This document shows positions 1 to 7,199 of a stretch of 22,998 nt of DNA, one piece after another; position 1 is the first letter of the stretch, and each line of letters begins with the position of its first letter. Source of the stretch: Leptospira chreensis (GTDB taxonomy: Bacteria > Spirochaetota > Leptospiria > Leptospirales > Leptospiraceae); the NCBI RefSeq assembly GCF_016919165.1, contig NZ_JAFFPS010000013.1, positions 1 to 22,998 of the forward strand. Direction: 5' to 3'. Made by a program: the position numbers and the translations under genes. The notes beneath the pieces are model-generated. The model was not told the origin of the DNA. It was given only the letters and a program-made list of their open reading frames with translations, and searched no databases.

Positions 1-654
1 TTTTTTTCCCAATGATCTAAAAATTTTAATCACATCTGTGAGGTAATATTCTTTTTGTACATTGTCGTTGCCGATTTGTTTTAAGGCAGAAAAAAGATCT
101 TCTGTGGTGAAACAGTAGGTCCCTGTGTTGACTTCGTTTACAACTTTCTCTTCAGGACTTGCATCTTTTTCTTCTACGATGCGTAGAAGACTGCCATCAT
201 CCGCAGAACGAATGATACGGCCATAACCGGTAGGGTTTTCCATCTTGGCAGAGAGAACAGTCGCAGAATATCCGTTTTCTTTATGAAGTTCTATGAGTTC
301 AGAAAATGATTTTGCAGAAATGAGTGGGGCATCACCACAAGCTACAATCGTGTAACCCGCATAAGGTGAAAGAGCTGGTTCTGCCGAAAGGACAGCATGT
401 CCTGTTCCCAACTGTTCTGTTTGTTCGGCAAATTCTACACCGGAAAATGATTTTGCGATATCTGTAACGACATCTTTGCGGTAACCGACAACAACGACCT
501 TTCGTTTGATGCCGGCGGATTCGATATTGCGAAGAACGTGAAGTAAAAGTGGAGATTCGTTCAGTACAACCGCAACCTTGGGAAGTTCACTCTTCATTCG
601 AGTTCCTTTCCCCGCCGCCAAAATAACAGCAGTTACAGTATTATGTAGGTTCAT
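1..654 (-). CDS. glmU: GlmU-type UDP-N-acetylglucosamine pyrophosphorylase (C-terminus cut by window edge)
   Basis: Translating the minus strand from the ATG at 654 gives 218 codons open to the left edge, so the gene is incomplete here. The protein is the nucleotidyltransferase domain that joins UTP and GlcNAc-1-phosphate into UDP-GlcNAc, the precursor of peptidoglycan and lipid A. Visible motifs are the N-terminal LAAGKGTRMKSELPKV signature (about residues 12-27), EQxxxLGTGHAV (about 78-89), the metal-binding CGDAPLI (about 105-111), GYGRI, the VEEKDAS segment and NTGTY. Whether a C-terminal left-handed beta-helix acetyltransferase domain follows cannot be seen; a uridyltransferase-only enzyme is equally possible. 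The gene starts 27 nt after the encoded CCA of the tRNA-Gln gene on the same strand, so it is probably co-transcribed with ispE and the tRNA. No strong Shine-Dalgarno sequence precedes it. Confidence 0.9.
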   Translation of the reverse strand, partial: MNLHNTVTAVILAAGKGTRMKSELPKVAVVLNESPLLLHVLRNIESAGIKRKVVVVGYRKDVVTDIAKSFSGVEFAEQTEQLGTGHAVLSAEPALSPYAGYTIVACGDAPLISAKSFSELIELHKENGYSATVLSAKMENPTGYGRIIRSADDGSLLRIVEEKDASPEEKVVNEVNTGTYCFTTEDLFSALKQIGNDNVQKEYYLTDVIKIFRSLGKK

Positions 655-681
655 CGTTCGTTCTATCGGATCTTTTAAAAC

Positions 682-757
682 TGGCTGGCCTGCTAGGATT
701 CGAACCTAGGGAATGGCGATACCAAAAACCGCTGCCTTACCGCTTGGCTACAGGCCA
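682..757 (-). tRNA. tRNA-Gln (anticodon UUG), CCA encoded
   Basis: Read on the minus strand this is a 76-nt cloverleaf. The 7-bp acceptor stem is TGGCCTG with CAGGCCA, followed by discriminator G and an encoded CCA (684-682). The anticodon stem GCGGT/ATCGC closes a seven-base loop TTTTGGT, giving anticodon TTG, which reads CAA glutamine codons. The T arm is CTAGG-TTCGAAT-CCTAG. The 5' end lies only 4 nt past the ispE stop codon and the 3' end 27 nt before glmU, so the tRNA appears to be released by processing of a mixed mRNA/tRNA transcript. Confidence 0.95.
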
Positions 758-761
758 GTTT

Positions 762-1682
762 CTAAAAAGAGAACGTTCGAAATTCCATATCGGGAAATCG
801 ATTGGAGACAATGCGAAGGGCTTCGTCTCTCTCCCTATCTGAAGGATAAATGCCATAAAAGCAAGAACCCGAACCCGATAAAGAAGCATAGACTGCTCCC
901 GACTCAAAAAACCCTAATCTCAATTCCTTTAGTAAGGGTTGGGTCTGAAAAGCGATTTTTTCAAACTCGTTCTCAAGCCTGTTTTGCAGGTATGCCCAAT
1001 CCCCGACCTGAAGACTTCGAATTAAATCCTCTGCCAGAGATTTCCATACTTGGGAACCATAGGGTTTTTGTAAACTTTTTTGAAGGCCTAAATACATAGA
1101 TGCCGTAGAAAGTCCGAAGGGAGGGATGGCCAAAATTCCGGAGCCGGGGGCGACAGAAATGGGTTCGAGCACTTCACCGATCCCGGTCACGTAACATGCA
1201 GAGGATTGGAGGAAAAAGGGGACATCGGCTCCAATGGACTTGGCAAGAGGAATCTCTTCTTCTTTAGGAAGGTTGGTCCAAGGGTAGAGTTCTTTCAGGA
1301 ATAGACCCGCATTGCTACTCCCCCCCCCAATTCCCCCTTCGGGAGGTAGGTGCTTTTGTAAGTGGACGGAGACAGAAACTGGCTCACGAAGGTGAGTGAC
1401 TAACTTTTGAAAGGCTTTGTAGAGGATGTTCTTGTTAAGATCTCCTCTTTCGGAGACTTCTTCGAACTTTTCATACCGGTAACCATGGAGATGGTTTTCC
1501 GACACTAGTTGGAAACTTGGTTTTTGGTCTTTGGCTAGGCGAGTGATTTGGACTTCCATGGGATCCCCAAAACTAATGGGAACAAAAACACTGCGGATTT
1601 CATGTAACCCATCTTCCCTTTTGTAGGGAACAAACAAACCAATGTTAATCTTTCCTAACGAAAGAGTTTTTAAAGGCATCAT
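762..1682 (-). CDS. ispE: 4-diphosphocytidyl-2-C-methyl-D-erythritol kinase
   Basis: GHMP-family kinase of 306 residues that phosphorylates the 2-hydroxyl of CDP-methylerythritol with ATP in the MEP pathway of isoprenoid precursor synthesis; cytoplasmic. The N-terminal KINIGL contains the catalytic-site lysine (Lys11). HEIRSVF follows at 27-33. The glycine-rich ATP loop [14 protein letters not shown] is at about 113-126, GADVPFF with the catalytic aspartate (Asp153) at 151-157, and the C-terminal GHMP motif LSGSGSCF near 270-280. The start codon directly abuts the TAA of the upstream WYL gene (TAAATGATG), so translation is probably coupled; a second ATG three bases later is an alternative start. 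The glycine loop is encoded through a run of nine G (plus-strand C run 1320-1328). The tRNA-Gln gene follows after 4 nt. Confidence 0.93.
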   Translation of the reverse strand: MMPLKTLSLGKINIGLFVPYKREDGLHEIRSVFVPISFGDPMEVQITRLAKDQKPSFQLVSENHLHGYRYEKFEEVSERGDLNKNILYKAFQKLVTHLREPVSVSVHLQKHLPPEGGIGGGSSNAGLFLKELYPWTNLPKEEEIPLAKSIGADVPFFLQSSACYVTGIGEVLEPISVAPGSGILAIPPFGLSTASMYLGLQKSLQKPYGSQVWKSLAEDLIRSLQVGDWAYLQNRLENEFEKIAFQTQPLLKELRLGFFESGAVYASLSGSGSCFYGIYPSDRERDEALRIVSNRFPDMEFRTFSF

Positions 1683-2639
1683 TTATGACTGTGGATTCAG
1701 ATTTGGTTTCGAAGGAGCGATCGATTGTAAGTGGAATTGGATGGAGTCTTTTAATTCCTTAGGTTCCGAAACAAGAACCGAAGTTCCATACCCTAAGACG
1801 GTTTGGACAAACCAATTCTCATCTCTGATGGGAGCCTGGAATTCGCGGTAAACGGTATCCCCTATTTTCTTTTGGATCCCTGTGGGTGAAAGGTTGAGTT
1901 TCATTCCTAAATGGTAGGAAGCTCCATCAGTGATCCATAGTTTTGCCAAATCTTTGTTTTCTGAATCGGCACCAAACAATTGTTTGAAACCTTCTAAAAA
2001 TTCACCTGCCGTATCGGGTAGGTTAGGGTATTTTGTATCAGTGATGGTAATGTCTAAAATAAAATCCAATCGAAAGGACCGGAATCCTTCTTTGGTTAGG
2101 TCATAAGCCAAAAGGTAAGAATCATTTTCTTCCCAAAGTAACCAAGGTGCCAGTGTCCTTGTTTCTTTTTCTTTGGTATCTCTTTTCCAATAAACAATGG
2201 TTAGTATTTTTTTTTCATCAATTGCTTTTACAATGGTTTCTTTTGATTTTTGATAAGGAGACCAATCACCAGAAGGAATCACCGAATCAATTTTGTTTAG
2301 GATGGAAAGATTGAGTTTAGAATCTTCTTTTGTTTTTTGTGTGATTAATAGCGATCTAAGGAGAGACCATTCTTTGGGAGAAAGTGGGAGTGCTGAATCA
2401 ACAGCAATGGGGAGTCGGATTTTTACCTTCTCCCCATCAAAATCTAAATCCACAGCATCGGTAGGGGAATAAGGATACATCTCAATCATATACAACTCGC
2501 CTAAATCTTTTTTAAGTGAGGATATGGATTTGTGGCCAGTTACGCTTTGAATTTCTTCTAATCCAAGACCTTCTGGATGAGAGGCCAGAAGGCGGATTAA
2601 ATTTAATTTGGAAGCGGCCCGTGCAGTGGATGGATTCAT
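1683..2639 (-). CDS. WYL-domain transcriptional regulator
   Basis: Protein of 318 residues with an N-terminal winged helix-turn-helix (about 8-60, including LLASHPEGLGLEEI) followed by a WYL domain (about 132-205). The WYL signature is visible as LAPWLLWEENDSYLLAYD and FRSFRLDFI; the tryptophan of the eponymous motif is serine here. The C-terminal stretch to about 305 fits the WCX extension of this family. WYL proteins are usually transcription factors that sense a ligand, often nucleic acid fragments; the target here is unknown. The gene starts 4 nt after the acyltransferase stop and ends flush with the ispE start, so it belongs to a tightly packed operon. An autoregulatory role is an inference only. 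Confidence 0.82.
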   Translation of the reverse strand: MNPSTARAASKLNLIRLLASHPEGLGLEEIQSVTGHKSISSLKKDLGELYMIEMYPYSPTDAVDLDFDGEKVKIRLPIAVDSALPLSPKEWSLLRSLLITQKTKEDSKLNLSILNKIDSVIPSGDWSPYQKSKETIVKAIDEKKILTIVYWKRDTKEKETRTLAPWLLWEENDSYLLAYDLTKEGFRSFRLDFILDITITDTKYPNLPDTAGEFLEGFKQLFGADSENKDLAKLWITDGASYHLGMKLNLSPTGIQKKIGDTVYREFQAPIRDENWFVQTVLGYGTSVLVSEPKELKDSIQFHLQSIAPSKPNLNPQS

Positions 2640-2643
2640 TATG

Positions 2644-3816
2644 TTATGCTTCGAGAATTACTTTTAATTCCTTAGCATTTGAAGCACATAATGATTGTTT
2701 TTCGATGTTTTTTGCCTTTAGGTGTCCACCGGTAAGTCGTTGGCTCACAACACTTGGTCCAAAGTCAATGATTGTGTTAATGGCACTGTCATTAAAAATG
2801 GGTGCGATCGCCAAATCCCAGTAAAGTGGCTCAATCAAAACCATTTTAAAAAGGATGTCACGTAGGTTTCCATCTTTTTGAAGGTTGTGGCCATCAAAGA
2901 TACTATATACAGGAACTTTTAAATCCGCACCAGTATAAGGAAAAGGAACCACTGCTGCATCTTCCGCATTGAATTTATCAAGAGATGTTTCCATAAATGG
3001 GCAATGGAAAGGTGCTGTTGTTTTTAAATAAACAAACTTGAATTTTTTCTCGTCCATTTCTGCTTTCCATTGTTTACGGAAGGCAAGTAGAGAAGAAGGG
3101 AGTGCTGAAAGAATCATTGAATCTGGAGTGTTATAAAGAGAAATGAAAACCGTGTCTTGGCCTTTGAGTCCAAGAGAGTCATTTGTTTTTTTCACTCTTT
3201 CTTCTAATTCATCTTTTGAGTAACCAATCACTGCCACCATAGGTGCTGGATTTTTATCACCGTTTGCTTCATTTTCTTTTACGACTTCTTCTGAAACAAC
3301 AAAGTTAGGATAAACTTTTTGACCATTAAATCCAAGATAGAAAACAAACTTTAAGAAGTCGGAGTAAGCTTTTAGAAAATCTGCACCATCCAATCCAAGA
3401 CCAACAAGAGCCGAAGCAATCACACCTTGGCTATGTCCGCTGAGAGCCCCTGTTGCTTTGATTAAATCCGCTGTTGGGTAACCACGTTTAGAAACTAAAA
3501 CATAGTTTGCAATTTGAGTCATAAAGATTCCCGGTACAGAAATCGGTGCACGAGCTAAATAATCTTCAGAAGGAGCGCCGTCTGGATTTTCAATCCAAGA
3601 TTTGAAATCGAATCCTTCATTGAGGAGTGGGCTTTTGCCATCACGAGCGGCAATTTCACCGATGGTTTTGAAACTAGCTTCGAAAAATTCTTTGAGTTCT
3701 GGTTCTGCGTACAATTTTACGAGTTCTTTTAGGTAAGGTGAACCCTGTCCCCCAAATTGAAGGAAAAATTTTTGAGAATTTTGGAGGGTAGCAGTAAGGA
3801 GTTTGGCCGATGTCAT
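2644..3816 (-). CDS. FabD-like acyltransferase (ACP S-malonyltransferase, fungal FAS beta-type)
   Basis: Protein of 390 residues in the acyltransferase (FabD/AT) superfamily. The nucleophile elbow GHSQG (127-131) carries the active-site Ser129, and PFHCPFM provides the catalytic His271. The N-terminal FLQFGGQGSPYLKEL matches the start of the acyltransferase part of fungal fatty-acid synthase beta subunits, where GHSQG is also usual, rather than bacterial FabD (GHSLG, about 310 residues). It probably moves an acyl or malonyl group from CoA to a carrier protein; which group is not clear. The start ATG has a good Shine-Dalgarno AGGAAG at 3827-3822, 5 nt upstream. It is the first gene of the run through WYL, ispE, tRNA-Gln and glmU. 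Confidence 0.8.
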   Translation of the reverse strand: MTSAKLLTATLQNSQKFFLQFGGQGSPYLKELVKLYAEPELKEFFEASFKTIGEIAARDGKSPLLNEGFDFKSWIENPDGAPSEDYLARAPISVPGIFMTQIANYVLVSKRGYPTADLIKATGALSGHSQGVIASALVGLGLDGADFLKAYSDFLKFVFYLGFNGQKVYPNFVVSEEVVKENEANGDKNPAPMVAVIGYSKDELEERVKKTNDSLGLKGQDTVFISLYNTPDSMILSALPSSLLAFRKQWKAEMDEKKFKFVYLKTTAPFHCPFMETSLDKFNAEDAAVVPFPYTGADLKVPVYSIFDGHNLQKDGNLRDILFKMVLIEPLYWDLAIAPIFNDSAINTIIDFGPSVVSQRLTGGHLKAKNIEKQSLCASNAKELKVILEA

Positions 3817-3821
3817 TTAAT

Positions 3822-3827
3822 CTTCCT
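3822..3827 (-). promoter_or_regulatory. Shine-Dalgarno site of the FabD-like gene
   Basis: On the minus strand AGGAAG is followed by five bases and ATG at 3816. It is one of the few clear ribosome-binding sites in the window and fixes this start. Confidence 0.7.
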
Positions 3828-3996
3828 GAGATGTGATTTTTCTGTTACCGTACAGAGAGGACTTCCTAGAACAAGGAGAAAATTCAAGGCATGAACCTAG
3901 GAAAGGGGCTCGATTTCGAAAGTGGGTTACCTTGGTGACTGGGTTTCTAGGGAAAGTCGGTGGATTTGGAAAGTTAGTTTCGAAGGAATGCGGGTG

Positions 3997-4021
3997 TAAA
4001 AGGTAAGTGACTTACCTTTTA
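3997..4021. repeat. Perfect 11-bp inverted repeat (hairpin)
   Basis: TAAAAGGTAAG and CTTACCTTTTA flank a three-base TGA centre, an uninterrupted palindromic hairpin. With short T runs at the stem ends it could act as a weak two-way terminator for the small gene to its right, or as an operator for the FabD operon to its left. No long T tail supports the terminator reading on either strand. Confidence 0.75.
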
Positions 4022-4022
4022 T

Positions 4023-4081
4023 AGCGACTGGCAAAGGAAAGCCAGGTTCTTAGGAAAGTCGCTCACCAAAGAAAGCGACTT
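4023..4081. repeat. Mutually exclusive stem-loops built from AGCGACT/AGTCGCT
   Basis: AGTCGCT at 4057-4063 can pair with AGCGACT at 4023-4029 (enclosing a nested CTGGC/GCCAG stem, 4028-4032 with 4041-4045). Alternatively it can pair, as the 8-mer 4056-4063, with AGCGACTT at 4074-4081. The two long stems share one arm and cannot form together. On the minus strand they lie just past the small gene ending at 4105. Confidence 0.6.
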
Positions 4082-4104
4082 CCGAAATCACGCCAGCATC
4101 CAAA

Positions 4105-4311
4105 TTAAGCGGCTTTACTTTGTTCGAGATTGGATTTGATGCGTTCGTGGTCCAAGGCGAGGAGGACTGTATTTTCAAAATAGGTAGAAAAATCGATTCT
4201 TCCGGAAGAATAGTCTTCGTGGAGAAGGGCTAAAAGTAGATAGAACATAGATCCTCCTGGTGGTTCCGAATCTATTAATGCGACATAATTCGGAAAGTCT
4301 TTTTCGGTCAA
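4105..4311 (-). CDS. Small hypothetical protein, start uncertain
   Basis: An open frame of 68 codons begins at a TTG (4311-4309) with no clear ribosome-binding site. An internal ATG at 4248 is preceded by AGGAGG (4258-4253), four bases away, and would give a 47-residue protein starting MFYLLLALLHEDYSS. I do not recognise the family. The short product is acidic in the middle, has one moderately hydrophobic stretch (FYLLLALL), and ends in KSNLEQSKAA. It lies divergently from the symporter gene and upstream of the repeat-rich gap. It may be a real small Leptospira gene, but a chance frame cannot be excluded from this sequence alone. Confidence 0.4.
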   Translation of the reverse strand: MTEKDFPNYVALIDSEPPGGSMFYLLLALLHEDYSSGRIDFSTYFENTVLLALDHERIKSNLEQSKAA

Positions 4312-4426
4312 AGAGTTACAATGAGTGTCGGTCAGATTCCAAAATTTTGAAGGAAAATAATCACCGATAGGTGGGATTCGGGATTTCCTCTTTACAAAGT
4401 CTGCATTTCTTATCTCTTACGAGCGT

Positions 4427-6019
4427 ATGTTCGTAACCCTTTCTCACATCGATTATCTCATCCTTTTTGTTTTTGTGGGGTTTATGGTTGTGATTGGGTT
4501 CTTACTCAAGAAATCCATGAATCAATCCAGCGATTTTCTTTTGGCGGGACGGAAGATCCCCAGTTGGATTACAGGGATCGCTTTTATCTCTGCGAATATT
4601 TCCGCCTTAGAATTGTTAGGGATGAGTGCGAGTGGTGCGGAATATGGTTTTTTGACATTCCATTTTTACTATTTAGGTGCGATTCCCGGTATGATTTTTC
4701 TTGGGATCTTTATGATGCCATTTTATTATTCTTCAAAAATCAGAAGTGTTCCGGAATACCTGCGATATCGTTTCAATAGGCCAGCCCATTTAGTCAATTC
4801 ACTGATCACCTTACTATCGTTGGCGCTTGGATCAGGAATTTATCTGTATTCCTTGTCCTTAGTGTTCGAAACTATGTTTGGTTGGAATCCTCATCTTTCA
4901 ATTCTCTTTAGTGCCTGTATTGTTCTTGTTTATACTTACTTTGGGGGACTCAGTTCTTCTATTTATACGGAGGTAATGCAGTTTTTTTTAACCGTCCTTG
5001 GTTTGTTCCCACTAGTCATCATCGGTTTGACGAGGTTAGGTGGTTGGGATGGGCTTATGCAAAAAATTCCCAATTCACACAAACATATGTGGCAGGGTCT
5101 CGCTAATGGACAAAACGAACTTGGGTGGGATTTGTTAAGTGTCACTGTGGGACTCGGTTTTGTTTTATCTTTTTCGTATTGGACTTGTGGGTTTACAGAA
5201 GTGCAAAGAGCAATGGCAGCAAAAGATTATAGATCCGCAAGAAGAACACCTCTCATCGGTGCTATGTTTAAATTGTTTTTACCATTTTTAACAGTAATCC
5301 CCGGGTTAATTGCTTTAACAGAATTTTCAAAAGAGATGAACGGGGAATACAATAAAAGTTTTTTAATACTTCTAAAGAATTTTTATCCTTCTGGAATGTT
5401 AGGTCTTGGGACAACGGCCCTTCTTGCAGCCTTTATGGCAGGTATGTCTAGTTCCATCACTGCAATGAATACAATCTTTACTTATGATATCTATCAAACC
5501 TATATCAACAAAAACAAAGAAGATAAGGATTATCTGAAGATTGGAAAACTATGTACTATGTTTGCTGTTGTGTTTGCGATTTTTGCATCCTATATCGCGA
5601 TGCAGTTTGAAAACATTATGAACTACATCCAACTCCTCTTTTCTTTTTTTAATGCACCACTGATTTCTATATTTTTGCTCGGGATGTTTTGGAGGCGTGC
5701 TTCCGGGTGGAGTGCCTTCTATGGAATGTTACTGGGAACAGGAAGTGGACTCGTTCATTTTCTCCTATATTCCTTAGGTATTTTATACTACAAATCGGAT
5801 ATGGTGTCCAATTTTTATGGAGCGATTTACTCTGGTTTGGTTTGTTTTTTAACAATGGTTCTTGTTAGTTTTATAGAAAAAGAAGATCTAGATAAAGATC
5901 TACATGGACTCGTATATTCCGATCGGGATCATACCAATCCATTTTGGGATCCAAGAATTTTAGCCTGGGGAGTCGGACTCATTGTCCTTCTTGCAGGGTT
6001 TAATATCATTTTTGCATAA
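4427..6019 (+). CDS. Sodium:solute symporter family transporter
   Basis: Polytopic inner-membrane protein of 530 residues, about 13-14 hydrophobic segments, of the solute:sodium symporter (SSS, SLC5-like) family. These carriers couple Na+ entry to uptake of sugars, inositol, amino acids or organic acids. Family features seen are an N-terminal DFLLAGRKIPSW segment, the second-helix region ISANISALELLGMSASGAEYG, RSVPEYLRYRF after helix 3, GGLSSSIYTEVMQFF, and the cytoplasmic EVQRAMAAKDYRSARR loop. The best resemblance is to the sodium/glucose-type branch, but the substrate cannot be assigned from sequence. The ATG at 4427 is preceded only by a weak GAG. It stands alone, divergent from the small gene to its left, and is followed 52 nt later by a PilZ-like gene. 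Confidence 0.88.
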   Translation: MFVTLSHIDYLILFVFVGFMVVIGFLLKKSMNQSSDFLLAGRKIPSWITGIAFISANISALELLGMSASGAEYGFLTFHFYYLGAIPGMIFLGIFMMPFYYSSKIRSVPEYLRYRFNRPAHLVNSLITLLSLALGSGIYLYSLSLVFETMFGWNPHLSILFSACIVLVYTYFGGLSSSIYTEVMQFFLTVLGLFPLVIIGLTRLGGWDGLMQKIPNSHKHMWQGLANGQNELGWDLLSVTVGLGFVLSFSYWTCGFTEVQRAMAAKDYRSARRTPLIGAMFKLFLPFLTVIPGLIALTEFSKEMNGEYNKSFLILLKNFYPSGMLGLGTTALLAAFMAGMSSSITAMNTIFTYDIYQTYINKNKEDKDYLKIGKLCTMFAVVFAIFASYIAMQFENIMNYIQLLFSFFNAPLISIFLLGMFWRRASGWSAFYGMLLGTGSGLVHFLLYSLGILYYKSDMVSNFYGAIYSGLVCFLTMVLVSFIEKEDLDKDLHGLVYSDRDHTNPFWDPRILAWGVGLIVLLAGFNIIFA

Positions 6020-6071
6020 AGATTTATACGTACGTAATAAAATAGTAATTGAATGAGAGTTTAATGAAACT

Positions 6072-6410
6072 ATGTTTGTTGCTATATACACTAAGACTAT
6101 GAAACCAAATCATTATACAGAAATTCCATCCACTTTTGAAGTTCAATTGGAACAACTCAAAGATTATGATTCTAAAAAGCATATCAGCGCTAGAGGTATC
6201 ATGTTTTACCATCCTTATGACATTGAAGTGCCTTCTATATTAAAAGTTTCCTTAAAAATGATTTCGATGACAGGTTCTGTTGACTTTCTTGTAAAGACTT
6301 TGAAGAGCGAAAAAATAGGGAGCGAACCTTTATTTGAGATTCATTGTAATTTTTATGACACAAATGCTGAAAAAGAAGACGAAGTGTTGGGTTTTATCAG
6401 CAGTTACTAA
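6072..6410 (+). CDS. PilZ-like small protein
   Basis: Protein of 112 residues with alternating short strands that fit a PilZ-type beta-barrel. ISARGIMFYHPYDIEVPSIL (38-57) resembles the SxxG part of the PilZ motif, followed by a long strand pair and a closing IHCNFYD strand. The RxxxR motif usually needed for cyclic di-GMP binding is not seen and the first motif residue (usually D or N) is histidine. The fold call is therefore tentative and c-di-GMP binding is doubtful. A second in-frame ATG at 6099 (Met10) could be the true start; neither has a strong ribosome-binding site. It lies 52 nt past the symporter and ends at a shared hairpin with the convergent M23 gene. Confidence 0.6.
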   Translation: MFVAIYTKTMKPNHYTEIPSTFEVQLEQLKDYDSKKHISARGIMFYHPYDIEVPSILKVSLKMISMTGSVDFLVKTLKSEKIGSEPLFEIHCNFYDTNAEKEDEVLGFISSY

Positions 6411-6431
6411 ATAGAATATTACAAAACTAAA

Positions 6432-7199
6432 TTAAAGGGTTCCGCCCTTTTCCATAAGATACTGAAAACTATCTTCAGAAAAGGATTTATCTTTTGGCCC
6501 ATATTGCATAAGCCATCTTGTCGGTGGTAAAAAACCTTCGGTTTTTAATGCATACCCTCCACCTAACGATGCACCAATGATCGAACGAAGTTCGAAATGT
6601 AAATGTGCGGGATAATTCCCACCAGCATCTCCAATCGTTCCTATCCATTCTGTTTTTTTCACTAACTGTCCCGGTTCCACATCGATGGTGTGGAGATGGG
6701 CATATACTGATTCTAAAAACCAAAAATCACCATTTCCCACATTATGATGGTGTACGATGCGAACTACTTTCCCCCAGCCCCCTCCATAGTCAGCAATCTC
6801 GGAAACCACTCCGTTTCCAAAAGCATAAACAGGAGCGGCAAAGTCGGTGTCACCACCAGTGATTGAATTCCAATCTTCCCCAAGATGTTTTCGGCCACCA
6901 AACTTTCCATTTTCGGCTCCAAATTTTTGAGCCAGATAATATCCTTCGGCATACTTTCCTCCCACGGGAAATTCAAAATCGGTGGCTTGAAAAGAGGGAT
7001 AACGAGTTAAGATTGGGTAGGGGTTTGTGGCACGAATTTCGCCGGAGGATTCCATCCATCCGAAAAGTGGGTTTCCTTGGTAGGAGTAACCTTTGGAGAC
7101 ACAACCTGTCCCGAGTATAGAAAGACAGGTTGTGAGTAGAAACCGGAGAATTTGGTTACTTGCGCACCAATTTCTTTTTTGAGGATTTTGAAGATTCAT
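6432..7199 (-). CDS. M23 family metallopeptidase, probable lipoprotein
   Basis: Protein of 255 residues. An N-terminal hydrophobic segment (ILRFLLTTCLSILGTGC, about 17-33) looks like a lipoprotein signal with Cys33 as the candidate lipidated residue. Glycine at position -3 makes the lipobox unorthodox. The M23 (LytM) domain spans about 75-215 with the zinc ligands visible: HLGED (His105, Asp109) and HLH (His199, His201), plus YAHL (His168). All catalytic residues are present, so an active peptidoglycan endopeptidase at the cell envelope is likely. The start ATG lies inside the 3' end of the monooxygenase gene, overlapping it by 44 nt in another frame, so the two are probably translated from one mRNA. 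Confidence 0.85.
   Translation of the reverse strand: MNLQNPQKRNWCASNQILRFLLTTCLSILGTGCVSKGYSYQGNPLFGWMESSGEIRATNPYPILTRYPSFQATDFEFPVGGKYAEGYYLAQKFGAENGKFGGRKHLGEDWNSITGGDTDFAAPVYAFGNGVVSEIADYGGGWGKVVRIVHHHNVGNGDFWFLESVYAHLHTIDVEPGQLVKKTEWIGTIGDAGGNYPAHLHFELRSIIGASLGGGYALKTEGFLPPTRWLMQYGPKDKSFSEDSFQYLMEKGGTL
6434..6451. terminator. Bidirectional hairpin between convergent genes
   Basis: AAAGGG-TTCCG-CCCTTTT forms a six-pair stem with a short T run. On the plus strand it follows the PilZ-like gene. On the minus strand it overlaps the last codons of the M23 gene and is followed by a T-rich stretch (read leftwards from 6436), so it may end transcription from both sides. The stem is short. Confidence 0.45.

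Larger units (their letters stand above)
3817..4104. other. Non-coding gap with clustered short inverted repeats
   Basis: This 288-base gap has no convincing coding frame. It holds a small dyad TCTGT-N6-ACAGA (3841-3856) close upstream of the FabD-like gene. It also holds six copies of the hexamer GYGACT or its complement, at 3935, 3955, 4007, 4024, 4057 and 4075. One copy (3955, AGTCGG) matches with one mismatch. Several hairpins lie among them and are listed separately. The rightmost part is downstream of the small minus-strand gene, and the leftmost part should hold the promoter of the FabD-to-glmU operon; I could not identify a convincing -35/-10 pair. Confidence 0.6.

Noticed and set aside
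713..1099. Plus-strand reading frame of 128 codons opposite the tRNA and ispE
   Set aside because: It starts inside the tRNA gene and runs antisense to the well-supported ispE; the product has no recognisable features.
2516..2824. Plus-strand frame of 102 codons
   Set aside because: Antisense to the WYL and FabD-like genes, both of which show family motifs.
4391..4420. TTTACA as a -35 box for the symporter
   Set aside because: No acceptable -10 hexamer lies 16-18 bases downstream.
6012..6043. TTGCAT ... TAAAAT as a promoter for the PilZ-like gene
   Set aside because: The spacer is 20 bases, too long for a standard promoter, and the match may be due to AT-rich sequence.
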